This document shows positions 34,395-46,635 of a stretch of DNA of 64,000 nt, piece by piece. The stretch's first letter is position 1, and each line of letters opens with the position of its first letter. The notes under the pieces were generated by a model, which saw only the letters and a program-made list of their open reading frames with translations, was not told where the DNA came from and did no database searches. The translations under genes and the position numbers were made by a program. The stretch is from Branchiostoma lanceolatum (lineage: Eukaryota > Chordata > Leptocardii > Amphioxiformes > Branchiostomatidae), in the NCBI RefSeq assembly GCF_035083965.1, contig NC_089724.1, positions 2,735,001-2,799,000 on the forward strand, in the 5' to 3' direction.

Positions 34395-36790
34395 CATTGT
34401 CTATTGTCAAGAACAGGTGTGGTGACGACCCCTCCCCCACCCCACCCTTACGTTCTAAAGGACATTGGGTCTCCTCGTTCTGATGCGAAGGAAAACCCCA
34501 TCAATTAATTGGACAGTGTGATTAAATGTTAGGTAATTCTGCAGAGAATAGATTCTAAGCATTGTTAAGAACAGTCTTCGTGACGACCCCTCTCCACTTA
34601 GACACCCCTAACCTGTACGCTCTAGAGGACATCTAATCTTTTTTTTCTATGCAGATGAAAGTTCCATTGACTGATTGGTGTAATTAAAAAGTTCTGTAAT
34701 AATGCTTAGAATAGACAATTAACAGAGAGAGCCATTGTGAAGAAGATGCCTCGTGACGACCCCTCCCCACCCTGAACCTTAAGTGTTCTAAAGTGTTCTT
34801 GTGTCTATGTGTAGGAAAGTTCCATCAAATAATTGTTGTAATCCAAAAGTTAGATAACTCTGCCAAGAATAGACTCTTAGCATTGCATTGCCAAGAACAG
34901 GTGTCGTGACCCGTGACGACCCCACCCCCTACCCTGTACGTTCCAGAGGACATTGAGTCTTTATGTGAAGCAAATGATCGTCATAATTACCATGGTAACT
35001 AGTTGGCATGAAATCAAAATCGTTAGATTTAACCTCCAGTCACATTTATCCGCTAGGTTACACGTGTCCATCACTTTGAAAAACTGTGTGTTTGAGAGGT
35101 CTCTAGTGCAGCACCCCCTCCCCGTATGCACAATTTAGATTTATTTAGACGCATTTCTTCAGTGACATGGGCATATTCATTACATATTCCTGGCGGAATT
35201 ACGCCAGTAGATCGCCCCTCAGATAGGACGTTAAATGGAGGTCCCGTGTTTGAGGAGAGCCACACCTCGAGCACGTAAAAGAACCCACCACACTTATCCG
35301 TCCGGATATGCAGCTTGTACTGTTCATCGCAAGCCCGGTGCGTTACACCAAGAGGCGGTTTACCGCGTATGCAATAGAAACAAACAAACAAACAAATGTC
35401 CATACAAATGTGTTATGACAATGTGCTCAGACTACCGAGCCAAACGTCTAAAACGTAATTAAAAGACGTAAATCGCAACATTTTCACCGGTCTAACGTTT
35501 AATTCTTCGCGCGCATTTAAGTACCCACCCACAACAGGCAGACAGGATCAGACAAAAACAATTAACATCTACTAAGTTGAACATAATTCCACCAGGGTAC
35601 ATAACTCCGCCACCCTGAAAAGACAGGCCCAAACAGACCTCCGAACCAACATCCCCCAGTATAATGCACTCCTGTATATCTAAACTGTCCATACAAGTGG
35701 AGTGCTGCACTAGAAATCTCAAACCCGCTGTTTTGGCGGATTTTTGCAACCCGGCGGATTGAAGTTAATAGAGGTTAAACTCGTCCCACACAATAGAGAC
35801 ACTGCGAGCGCATCGCCACCGGAGATTTTGACTTCGTGCCAACAAGTTGTCATGACAATTATGACGATTTGTCACTTCACAAAGAGACTCAGTGTCTGTC
35901 CTCTAGAACGTTAAAGGGTGGGAGGGGAAGGGTCCATGTCCACATCCATCTCACTGAGAAAATGCATCCAAGGAAATCTCCAATGCAACGTCCCCCAGTA
36001 TGATGCACTCCAGTATATCTTAACTGTGCATACCTGGAGGTGCTGCACTAGAGGGCTCTCAAACGCACTGTTTTTCAAAGTGATGTTACAATATATGTAA
36101 CCTAGCAGATAAATGTTACTAGAGGTTAAATCTAAAGATTTTGACTTCATGCCAACCAGTTGCCATGGCAATTATGACGATCTGTCACTTAACAAAGAGA
36201 CTCAGTGTACTAATATGTCCTCCCGAACGTTAAAGGGTGGGGTGGGAGGGGTCCATGTCCACATCCATGTCGCTGAGAAAATGCATCTAAAAACATCTTC
36301 AATGCAACGTTTGCCAGTATACTGCACTCTTGTATATCTAAACTATGCATACCTGTGGGGTGCTGCACTAGAGATCTCTCAAACACACAGTTTTTCACAG
36401 TGATGGATATATGTAACCTAGCGGATAAATGTTACTAGAGGTTAAATCTAACGATTTTGATTTCGCGCCAACCAGTTGCCATGACAACTATGACGATCCG
36501 CCGCTTTACAAAGAGACTAGTAAGTGTCCTCTCGAACGTTAAGGGTGGAGAGGGGGAGGGGCATTCGCGAAACCTGTTATTCACAATGCTTACATTCTAT
36601 TCTCGGCAGACTTACTCAACATATTAATTACACCAATTAATTGATGGAATATTCCTTCGCATAGAAACAATGAGACTCGACGTCCGTTAGAGCATTAAGG
36701 GAGCGGAGGGGGAGGGGCCGTCACGACACATGTTCTTCACAATGGCTTTGTCTTCCAACAGTCTATTCTGGGCAAAATTACCAAATATTC
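34395..36790. repeat. Inverted arrangement of tandem repeat units upstream of gene B
   Basis: Left half (34395-34970): ~165-bp units with GTGACGACCCCTCCCC, GTTCTAGAGGACATT, CCATCAATTAATTGG and AGAATAGA, repeated about four times. The same sequence reappears inverted at 36529-36790 (GGAGGGGCCGTCACGAC). Between them are ~310-bp units starting GAACGTTAAAGGGTGG at 35908, 36227 and 36534, with an inverted partial copy at 34985-35130. Another piece lies past gene B at 41335-41490. There is no gene in this stretch. Confidence 0.7.
35222..35397 (+). mobile_element. SINE with intact (ACAA)n tail
   Basis: GGACGTTAAATGGAGGTCCC..GAACCCACCACACTT belongs to the family at 22975, here in sense orientation. 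It ends GCAATAGAAACAAACAAACAAAC. This copy shows that SINEs in the window carry (CAAA)n tails, which read (GTTT)n when inverted. Confidence 0.75.
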
Positions 36791-36897
36791 AATGACGCGG
36801 AATTTCACACCCTACAGGACGCTACGAACGTTTAAAAGCAGCGCAAAGACACCCGTCTGGTCATTCCCAAAACACCGACGCGACAACGACGACAAAG

Positions 36898-39800
36898 ATG
36901 GCATCGGCACGAGCGTGGATCGTCACCGCGGTTCTTCTGGTCTGCCTCCTCGCCGGGCCCACGGACGGGTGGCGGAGGCGCCGCCGGCAGGCCCCTCCTC
37001 CTCGCTGCCCGCCCCCCACCACCGCGCTTTCCGGCGCGCAGACCAAGTGGGACGCCCCATTCACCGTGCAGTGCCCGCTGACTCGGGCCATCTCTCGCAT
37101 ACAGAGCGCCCACTGCAACATCGCTGAGGACCGAGTGTGGCGGTTCGAATGCAGGTTGTTTGTTTGTTTGTTTGTTTGTTCTATTTGCACAACAAGAAAA
37201 TACATAATACATAATACAATATGCACAAAACCAGTTGCAGGAGGAGGGAAAAAGCCTATATAGCTTGTACTAGGCCCTCCTCAATACTACTAAGAAATTA
37301 TCATAATCCATGATACATAGAATATAATAACGATGGATAACGATAATGAAATAAATAAATGGTGTAAGTTGTAAGATAAGATAAGAACTCAACATATGAG
37401 ACTACTACAGGGGGTTAGGGTGGCTTATGAGATTTGTTTTCAGGGCACTTTTAAAGCACGTCAGAAAAGAGGAGATTTTTTGTATATTTGTCCGACTGTT
37501 CAATATTATGATTGCCCGATTTAACCGCGCTAATAGCAGCCGCGTAGCAGGGCGACCTGAGCCCTGAGACCATTACTGCAATGGCTACTGATCGTCGCTC
37601 GTGGAGGGGACGTGTTGCGCAGCCGACCGATGATGATGATAGTCGCCGCCCGTAACCGGCCAGCCCCTAGACCGTGGGGAGGGGACATAAAACCTCCGAA
37701 CAGCTGGAATTTTTTCGTTATACAGGCTACATATCATATTCTTCTTTTAACTAACAAAAACCCAAAAAAAATTAGAAAAGGTGGGACATTACGTCTTCCA
37801 TTGCTTACAAAAGAGAAGTCAAACCCTTCACTAGCTATAGACAATTACGTTTGTACAATGTAGTTTAACCGCTTTTATACCTATTTTGTACCCTGTTCTT
37901 TTATGTATGTTATCTGCAATTAGCCTTCGGACAGGAATTTGCAATAAACTCATTATCATTATGACACATTTGTATCTTATACACGTGCAGGGTAGCTCCG
38001 GGGCTGATCTTCCTCCAGCACTACTGGAGCCCGTGGGTGAACGACTTTGACGGCAACATGGGGTACTACTGTCCCTTCTACAGCGTCGTCACCGGATTCA
38101 GCAGCGTGCACTCCAACGCGCACCAGGACCGACGATGGAGGGTGAGCATCCTCAAGTCTTCTTCATCTTAAAGGAAACCCAAGCAATATCTAATAGGGCT
38201 CTAAAATTTTGAATTTTGGAAGTCAATTTATTCAGTCATTTCTATACATGATTAGTTCAAACAACATTATCACAATGTAAAGCAGCATGCATTCCAACGC
38301 GCTCCAGGACCGCCGATGGAGGGTGAGCATACTCAAGTTTTCTTTTTCTTAAAGCCGCCAGATTTTCAGCCAAGTAGAAATCAGAACTGTTTGACCCCTG
38401 ACCTCCCTCATGAAACCCGCGAAACAGCCGGCGGCCCTATAGCTAACTCCCCTAGCGCCCGGGCTTCGAGCGCTACTACACACACGCAAAATTGTTTTCT
38501 TCTAGGGGAATACACTATCCCGGCTACAACCGGGCCCAGCACGCAAGGCATGTTTCTGTATCCCTGATAGAACCGGGACCGGCAGACTAAGAGTACATCT
38601 AATGTCTTAGGTTTCGGGCGCACTTTGGGGGCGTTTTAGGAACGCGCCAAACAGTATATTATGTGGCTAGTTGACAAAATATTCCAGTTATCCCACGAAT
38701 GTGTTCCTGTAATCTGTGGAATGTTTCACGCACGCGTAGTTACCATTCCGTAGGGGGTCCGCGTCCGTAGACTGTCAGGTCCAGGTCAATTAAACACCGG
38801 GAAGCCACTAGGATCCTCTAGTCTAGTCTCCAAGCAGTTCTTCTACACATTGTAGCTCCACTGTAATTCTTATTTTCATTCCTGACATTTTGCTCAAGTT
38901 TATTCTGTTATCATCAATTGAGATGTATAAATCATGTAATTAATATTCGTGTTTTGCTATCTACTCGTAACATTACCCCCGTGAATAGTTTCATCAGGTT
39001 GGTAAGTCACTGAATAAAAAGACTCTTTTTACACAATGAAGAGATTTATTCCACCGACGTTTCGGTGACCATCTGTCACCTTCTTCAAGACAATTCTGAC
39101 TGGTTCACATTACAATGCAGCACAGGTGTCGCTGCTTATACATAATAATGAGATGCATTCCCAAGCGCAAAGTATTTACATATGTACAATCACAGGTGAT
39201 GACATCACTATGCGGTCCCAAACGTACAGAAGTGTATCACATACAACAAACATGACCTTTACCCTTTGTTTGCAGGTGAAGTGCTCCCGGAAGCCCGGCA
39301 TGGTGGCCTACGGCTGCCGCGTCACGACCTACGTCAACGGCTGGGATGCCGTCATGAACTTCGTGGTGCCGCCGACGTACTACATCAAGGGCATCCACGG
39401 GCATCAGGACAACAAATATGGGTGAGCGGTCTCAAGTTACTACCTTCACTACAAGGTTACGTTTTAGATACTTTGTGTATTTGTGAATCTGTGGGTGGAT
39501 TCTAATTTTGATAATGGCCCCCTAGCGGATTTCTTAGGTTCTTAGGCACAAGGACAACAAATATGGGTGAGCGGTCTCAAGTTACTACCTTCGCTAGAAG
39601 GTTATGTGTTAGGTGCCGTTTGTGTCTGTCTGAAGCTGTGGGTGGATTCTAATTTTGATAATGGGCCCCCTAGCGGGTTTCATAGGTTTTGTAGTCTCCA
39701 GGACAACAAATATGGGTGAGCGGTCTTAAGTTATTACCTTCGCTAGAAGGTTATGTTTTAGTTGCCGTTTGTGTGTGTTTGTGAAGCTGTAGGTGGATGC

Positions 39801-41239
39801 TAATGATATTTGGTAGGTTGGTAGAGGGTCAAGTTTGATTATGGGCCCCCTAGCGGATTTCTTAGATTTTTAGTCACCAGGACAACAAATATGAGTGAGC
39901 GGTCTTAAGTTGTTACCTTCGCTAGAAGGTTATGTTTTAGGTGCCGTTTGTGTGTGTTTGTGAATCTGTGAGTAGATGCTAATGTTGATAATGGGCCCCC
40001 TAGCGGATTTCTTATGTTCTTAGTCACAAGGTCAACAAATATGAGTGAGCGGTCTTAAGTTATTACCTTCGCTAGAAGGTTATGTTTTAGTTGCCGTTTG
40101 TGTGTGTTTGTGAAGCTGTAGGTGGATGCTAATTTTGATATTTGGTAGGTTGGTAGAGGGTCAAGTTTGATAATGGGCCCCCTAGCGGATTTCATAGGTT
40201 TTGTAGTCTCCAGGACAACAAATATGGGTGAGCGGTCTTAAGTTATTACCTTCGCTAGAAGGTTATGTTTTAGTTGCCGTTTGTGTGTGTTTGTGAAGCT
40301 GTAGGTGGATGCTAATTTTGATATTTGGTAGGTTGGTAGAGGGTCAAGTTTGATAATGGGCCCCCTAGCGGATTTCATAGGTTTTGTAGTCTCCAGGACA
40401 ACAAATATGAGTAGCGGTCTTAACTTATTACCTTCGCTAGAAGGCTATATTTTAGATGCCGTTTGTGTATGCTTGTGAACGGCTTGTGGATGGATCCTAA
40501 TGATATTTGGTAGGTGGGTAGGTAGAGGCCTACTAAGGGCTCAAGTTTGATAATGGGCTCCTAGCGGGTTTCGAAGGTTCTTAGTCACCAGGACAACAAA
40601 TATGGGTGAGCGGTCTCAAGTTACTATCTTCGCTAGAAGGTTATGTGTTAGCTGCCGTTTGTGTGTGTTTGTGAATCTGTGGGTGGATCCTTATTTTGAT
40701 AATGGCCCCCTAGCGGATTTCTTAGGTTCTAAGTCACCAGGACAACACATGTGGGGGAACGGTCTTAAGATATTACCTCTGCCAGAAGGTTATGTTTTAG
40801 ATGTCGTTTACATGTTTGTGAACTGCATAACTCAAGAATTCGAAGTTGTGGAGGGATCCAAACGATACTTGGTAGGTGAGTAAAGGTCGGGAAAACGAAG
40901 GTTAAGTTTGATAACGTCACCTGACGGATTTCTTAGGTTAATAGTTGTTAACAACATGTGTTTGTTTTCTCATTTGTAAGTTTGTATTGAACATCATAAC
41001 TCTAAGCTTTTAATGTATAAAGTAGAGCGGATTCATTCCTCAAGCTAACCGACGTCCCTCAGTAAGACATCTGGAGCCGCATAGTTCTCGTTTAAAACTT
41101 TTATTCATTCTAAGCTTTAAATGGATTGCTTGTTGTGAAATTTGATATGAGTTTGGGGCTATAGTTTTGACCTTTCTATGTTCCTTTCCTTTTCAGAGAC
41201 CGGCGCTACCGCTTCACTATCTGCAGGGTCAGGCCGTGA
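36898..41239 (+). CDS. Dermatopontin-like gene B
   Basis: Exons 36898-37154, 37991-38141, 39276-39421 and 41197-41239 (TGA). Total 597 nt, 198 residues, with intact frames. Signal peptide MASARAWIVTAVLLVCLLAG, an Arg-rich stretch, then dermatopontin blocks ISRIQSAHC, EDRVWRFEC, SPWVNDFDG, HQDRRW, NGWDAVMNF, GIHGHQDN and DRRYRFTIC. Expected role as a secreted matrix protein. Odd: intron 1 falls inside the codon after the WRFEC motif, a place where A, C and D are continuous. Conversely B lacks the extra intron of A. The exon 2 and exon 3 donor junctions have been duplicated into the introns. The TATA box is degenerate. Confidence 0.9.
37155..37430 (-). mobile_element. Retroposon opening intron 1 of gene B
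   Basis: Starts GTTGTTTGTTTGTTTG at the donor, followed by AACAAGAAAATACATAATAC and an AT-rich body. Read on minus this looks like a LINE/SINE 3' end with an (AACA)n tail. TGCAGG stands on both sides of the intron (37150-37155 and 37987-37992), consistent with a 6-bp target-site duplication. A second LINE 3' end (GCAATAAACTC) lies at 37700-37960. Confidence 0.65.
38281..38345 (+). pseudogene. Duplicate of the exon-2 donor junction of gene B
   Basis: AGCAGCATGCATTCCAACGC and CAGGACCGCCGATGGAGG|GTGAGCAT copy the last ~45 nt of exon 2 plus its donor and ~25 nt of intron (38099-38165). The donor consensus is intact, so it is a decoy 5' splice site inside intron 2. Confidence 0.8.
39056..39089 (-). 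repeat. Hammerhead-like repeat motif
   Basis: On minus: TTGAAGA, an extra A, a GGTGAC/GTCACC stem with a 5-nt loop, then GAAACGTC. It is embedded in a repeat of about 120 bp (38995-39120) in intron 2 of gene B. Confidence 0.5.
39405..40900 (+). repeat. Tandem array of the exon-3 donor junction of gene B
   Basis: The end of exon 3 with its donor (GACAACAAATATGG|GTGAGC) is followed by eight further copies. Their cores lie near 39551, 39702, 39884, 40029, 40213, 40396, 40592 and 40740. Unit length is ~145-195 bp. Each unit repeats exon end, donor-like site, CCTTCGCTAGAAGGTTATG, GCCGTTTGTGTG and GGGCCCCCTAGCGG. Units 1, 2, 5 and 7 keep GGGTGAGC intact. None has an acceptor, so all sit in intron 3. 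Confidence 0.85.
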
Positions 41240-42506
41240 ACCACATGAGGTCACACCGAACGAGGATCGGAGCAGCGTCTACTAACATGACTCCGCCAGG
41301 TGACATATATCCGCCACCCTTTTTTTATTAAACAAAATGCGTCCAAAGACATCTTTTACGCAACGTCCTACAATATAATGCACTCCTGTACATCTAAACT
41401 GTACATACTGGGGGTGCTGCACGAGAGATCTCTCAAACACACTGTTTTTCAAAGTGGCGGATATATGTAACCTAGTGGATAGATGTTAATGGGGCTTACG
41501 TGATGTAGCGTTAAAAGCTTTGCGCATGTTAACCTAACAGTAACACTATACAACATTGCAACAACGTTCGCTTTGAAAAGGTGTTGCGCGAAGCCATCGG
41601 TACTTTGGTAACTGTCTATTTTCTGTAGAAGTTTAAACTAAAATGATGAAGCTGTATTTAGAAGACCGATCCAAATAGTCTTTAGATTCACAGATACCGC
41701 ACATTTCTACTTGTACTGTACACTCATCTTTTATTGATCAGTTGCTCAGATAAAGGTATAAATTGTTAGAGTTTACGACACTATCACTATGTATAACTGA
41801 AATGTCACCGAAACAACATAGCATGAAGTATCTACGTATACATGCGTTTAATAGTTTATGATAGTTATATAGAACGCTATTGGGGATCTGGTAGACTGTC
41901 CTTGTTAATCTTAGTGGCAAAATGTTGGTTATCACCCTAGTGCAATATGTTTTCAGAAATGTTTAAAAAAATTCCTTTCGCTCTACATGTTAATTACCAT
42001 TGCTGAGAAGCTTATGTATTGCACAGCGTTCGTTTGTGTGTGTCACGCCCGTCTCTGAACAGCATAACTCGAGAATGCCTGAATGGATTGTTTCCATACT
42101 AAGTTGTTGGTAGGTCTTCTTGAGACCTCGAAATGATTTGATTTTGGGCCCCCTAGCGGCTTGTTTAGGTCTGTATTTGTCTCGTAGAAGCGTGATGAAA
42201 TGGCACAGTTTTCCCGGTGTATCACTACATCTATGGCATGGAGAGCAATGTGAAGAAATAAATCGCTGGTGTGCGAAAAACTACCGTCTGTATTTTTTAA
42301 TTGCAACATTTTGATAATACAATACACAGAGGTGTCACACTAAAGCGAAATGGCTTATATCAACGGAATTTCAGAACAAACATATTATACCAGACATATA
42401 CTGATATGATAAGTTTCATTTGCAAATTCTTGCCCTTGCGAGGGGGAACAAATAGTAAAAAGGTAACCAGTGTCTATATTCTATACATCTAGCTATATAC
42501 ATTGGG

Positions 42507-42812
42507 GGTGTAGCTGTGGTGTAGTGGTCTGCGCTTCTGTCTCTCACCACATCTGGTTCAAATTACTTGGACTTAAGGACTGGGGTTCAAGCCCCAGGTA
42601 GGACACCTCTGGACAAGAGGCGCATTGAGTCATACCAAAGACTTTATAAAAATGGTACATACTTCTGAAACAGTATGGAAGTTAAACACACTCCTCTGCC
42701 AGTGGACTAGCCCCCTGCTTCAGTGATTGCACAACAGTGTGGCCCAGGGCTATGAAACGGAGATGGGCACCGCCCTGTACATCAATAATGGTGTGGGAGG
42801 ATTTTAACTATA
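42507..42812 (+). mobile_element. tRNA-derived SINE with A and B boxes
   Basis: GTAGCTGTGGTGTAGTGGTC fits the pol III A box and GGGGTTCAAGCCCC fits the B box, about 60 nt apart. The body matches 33440-33715 almost completely. There is no clear tRNA cloverleaf, so it is a retroposon rather than a tRNA gene. Confidence 0.8.
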
Positions 42813-43043
42813 TACATTACTGGTGGGGGGGGGGCTTCTTCGTTTGATGCAGGGCTGATGAAAAGTTTTTAATGATTAGTGGGTTTTGTGATTTTAGTAG
42901 AAATGTGGTTGTCTCCTTCAACCTCATAATGAGAGCATAATAGAAATAAGTAACAGGAACGGAAATGTACAGAAACCGAGATAGAAAAAAGGAAATAATG
43001 GTAACGAAAACTATTTGTTACAAATGAATTTGCAATTGACCTC

Positions 43044-43056
43044 GTTGCTAGGTAAC
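43044..43056 (+). promoter_or_regulatory. RFX X-box-like motif
   Basis: GTTGCTAGGTAAC is a near-palindromic match to the X-box bound by RFX factors. The same 13-mer occurs at 45723-45735 (plus) and 49354-49366 (minus). All three lie in related duplicated DNA around dermatopontin C, so they may be repeat-borne rather than gene-specific. Confidence 0.4.
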
Positions 43057-43128
43057 GAAGGTGCTTCCTTTTTATCAAAAGGTCAAAAAGGGTTGCCCTG
43101 GTAACACTGAATACGTACGAGTAAAGTG

Positions 43129-43358
43129 ATCTCCAAGCAGATGTAGCAGCAGTCGGGCTTGTTTTGTACGTATTTGTCGGCGGTTTGTTTTGTTTTATGT
43201 AAAACGCGTAAAAGATCCAAATGAACGTCAATGAAGGTTAGACATTCAGGTAATAAGATATATTTAAAAAAAACAGATGCCCAAGCAACTGGATATGATT
43301 TTGAAACACGTCCGAAAGACCATAAACCAATCCCGACTGCTGGATCTGCTTGGAGATT
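43129..43358. mobile_element. Fold-back MITE with GATCTCCAAGCAGATG ends
   Basis: TGATCTCCAAGCAGATG is mirrored by GGATCTGCTTGGAGATTA, and GCAGTCGGG by CCCGACTGC. It shares the TCTCCAAGCAG end with the perfect palindrome at 26119. The interior holds part of the ATCCAGGTAAT/ACTGGATA dispersed repeat. Confidence 0.65.
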
Positions 43359-44321
43359 ACGTTCCGCAATGCGGCTTCACTACGGCTAGCAAACGCGGGG
43401 CACTATGGGTAACACATGGGGCAAACAACATCATTGTGATGACAACATAAGCAGCATACATGACGTCTGGAAATGACGTTGTTTGCCATGCGTTACCCAC
43501 AGTGCCTTGCGATTCCCAGCAGGCAATGGGGCCGGTGAAAAGGTCAGAGGAGTGCACACTTTGGAGCGGTTCCAGCTTGGTGGCGTATGTACGGATGATG
43601 CAACATCGTCACAAATGATGCAACGTCACTGCCTGGGGCTTTACCCCACAAGGAAGAAAATTCCGAACTAATAGGTTCGATTATGCATTCATAAGGCTTA
43701 ACTCGTCATAGGATATGTTGTGGAAGGACTAAATTTTTGGGAAGCTCACACAGCTACAGGGAACCGGCCGTCGACAAGGATTTAGACTGAAAGAAAAAGA
43801 CTGAAACATTTTGTACGGCTGTCCGCAGAATGACTCAATTCGCAGTAGTTGACCAGTCGAACGACAAACGTGACCGAGCTCATTGGACTGCACACGTCCC
43901 AAATATGGACACGTCCAAACAGAAGCTGGGGATGTGAAGGTGCTATTTTTTAGATATTGCGATTTGGCAATCAAATGCAAACAAAATTAAAACCAATTAC
44001 AAGAAATTTCAACCTTTTATAAACCTTATTGTCTGCGGCGTTTGATAATAGGGATGAGAAGTCTACCTTAATTGATTTTATCAACGATTTTGGCCAGGAC
44101 ATAAGAACGCTGCTAATTCTAGTCGCCAGGTGGCGATGATACAAATGGACAGATTGAACAGGCAACTAGACATGATCAACAAGTTTGTTGTCTTTGTTCC
44201 ATACGCAGTTTAATTCGTAGTCTGACTAGACTGACTGACAAAGATAGTCGCTGTACCGACACTGTCATGTGTGCTTAATAATTTGAATGCAGAGGGTACA
44301 AGATCTCCCATACGTCGTGGC

Positions 44322-44799
44322 TTGGGGTGGGTACCGGTACATAAAATTCAGGTCCGGTCCAGGTCCAGGTCCAGAGGGTCAGGTCCAGGTCCGGACCTGT
44401 ACCTGTACCTGATTATAGTAGTGTCGCAGTACATCATATTTTGGAGAGCGAGACACACGTAAAAGTCTCCAAATAAACGTCATGTCTGGAACGATATAAT
44501 TTCTTAGGTTTGCACTTTGTCTCAAAATTATAACTATGCTCTCCTCGCCGTCTGTTTACTCATCCTTTAAGTGTTTCTAAATATGATTCACAGCTAACGT
44601 CTTCGACTCGTTAAATCTGCTGTTTTGTATTTTCTTAGACCAGTTATGTGGCCGCCTACTGGTAGCCTGGTACTATGAATTTACTAATCGGTCCATAGGC
44701 CGGTCCACTGATTTTTTACGGTCCGTTTTTTTTGGACCGGTTCATTAATTAAGAAATACCGGTTTTGTACCGGTACACGGTTACCGGTACCCACCCCTA
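44322..44799. mobile_element. hAT-like non-autonomous element
   Basis: A 478-bp element with inverted ends TTGGGGTGGGTACCGGTA / TACCGGTACCCACCCCTA and identical 8-bp direct repeats GTCGTGGC at 44314-44321 and 44800-44807. Eight-base duplications are characteristic of hAT transposition. The interior has a CAGGTC minirepeat (44350-44415). No transposase. Confidence 0.9.
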
Positions 44800-45269
44800 G
44801 TCGTGGCGAATACTAGACGGCCATGCATATCTATCTGGAACGATACTCATAAAGTCAAATCATACAGAGGCCATTTCATCAAGATCCTAACGTATATGAT
44901 GCTTTATTTTTGGGAGTCAATCCGTTCAGAGTCTTCAACGTTAACCTATTAGTCAGAAGGAGGCAAGCTCTTCGCACACAATGGAGATATTGTAAGGGCA
45001 TTGTCAGTAAACGTTTTGACTTCGTGCCAAAAAGTTGCCGAGGTAGTTATGATAATTTTTCACCGCGTTTGACAGTTTGGTTGAGACAAGAGGTGAGGAT
45101 TGACATTAGTGACCTGGGATGTTGACAATGGTCCCAGTCTTCTTTGAGACGAATCACCAACCACCTACATTACGTGGCCGAGAAGGAATTTTCTTTTTCC
45201 TCATAGGCACAAAGAAACGCACCTTCTAGTCATAGGTAGTGTCCTTATTTGGGCCTGTCTCGTGACAAA

Positions 45270-45800
45270 CTTTATGAATACATTAAATGTTCCAATAAGA
45301 CAGGAGTATTCTTCCTGGTGGAAACGATAGAGTTTGTTCCTTGAAACATCATGGTCTAACCTTCAGTTACACCTGCCAAAATTCGTTTGAATTTTAGTTA
45401 ACTTTACATTCTTTAAGTTACGTATCTTTAGATTCTTTGATATGGTCCACAGTACTCGGCTGTCATTCTTATTAGAATAAGAGTGTGCCCCTTTGCTACT
45501 TTTCAAAAATCAAATATAAAACGTTGAAATAATGAGGTACTTGTTGAAAATACTGGAGACTTGAAAATGCTACTTCTCGAAGAAGACACTGTTTTCTAGT
45601 GATGCTTAATACACGTATCTGTATCAGGTCTAAGATTGTTTCACGGTCGTGTTTTTGTTTTTGTTATTCATTTTGCCTCAACTTTGACCTCCGATCCTAC
45701 CAAGGTTAGCTTGTCTGACCGTGTTGCTAGGTAACGGCAGTGCCTTGGGCCAGGTGTATTGTGCTACAATCAAACACGCCTTATTAAGTCTGAAGTCTGA
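45270..45800. repeat. Inverted duplicate of 49340-49640
   Basis: TTGTTGAAAATACTGG and GAAGAAGACACTGTTT here match, inverted, AAACAGTGTCTTCTTC and CCAGTATTTTCAACAA near 49460-49505. The X-box and the GGAAGAA..TTCCTG block are also shared. The two copies flank dermatopontin C. I see no gene in 45.0-47.08 kb. Confidence 0.6.
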
Positions 45801-46629
45801 AGCCCGCACCTCGTCATGTGCACTTTAATCGATAGCAGAGCGGAGAGGATAGGCTAGTAACCGTCTCACCGAGAACATCCCCGTATCTCTTCAGTGCTGG
45901 GAGTCCTGCCAGCCCGCCCAGTTCATCAGCGCACGTCGGGGAATTTTCAATTTCGTGTAATCAGTTTGTGTGTTTGTTTGATTGTTTTTGGTTTGTCTTT
46001 GTGTGCGTCCGCAGCCCTTTGAATATTGCAAAGTGGCAAGATATGTGCCAGAAACTGTTCTGACTGGGGCTTTTTCATGGTGTTGGTTTCAATAACTACG
46101 GGGCGGCAGTGATCACAACGGTCCACTGGAAAGATAGGCTGACAGAAAAAGCCGGAGTGATAATTTTTAGGACTGGGCTGGTAAACCACCCCTAAGCCGG
46201 CCCGTGGCCGTGAAGAATGGTTGCCAGGCTAGGGTGGAAAAGCCATACGGTAGACGACCTGTACCTAGCCCCTCGAGGCATGAATCTACAATAAAGGTAT
46301 TCATTTATTATTTGCCATAACAACATCCGAATTACTGTTCTTGCAGAAAGATCTATTCGTTATTTTAAAGCTTTGGCAATGGCAGTTCAACTGAAAACAT
46401 TATCTGTCCAGAATCTTTCATGTGGCTCCTTGTACAATGTATCAGTATTCGAAGCTCATTCTTCTATCCCCTGTACAATGTCGTAGTTAAACCAAACTAC
46501 AGGTCTTCCACACTGCCACTACCGATTCCAATCATTCATCACCCCATTCTCGTACATTCATACACATTTACCCAGCATGTGAGATTGAAGTCAACAAGCA
46601 CGGGCCGAAGATTTGTCATCAAGCAATGA

Positions 46630-46635
46630 TTTATT
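46630..46635 (-). terminator. Candidate poly(A) signal of gene C
   Basis: AATAAA on the minus strand about 450 nt after the stop codon of dermatopontin C. Confidence 0.35.

Noticed and set aside
39405-40900. CRISPR-like array
   Set aside because: Regular repeats, but units are 145-195 bp, derived from an exon junction, and the genome is eukaryotic.
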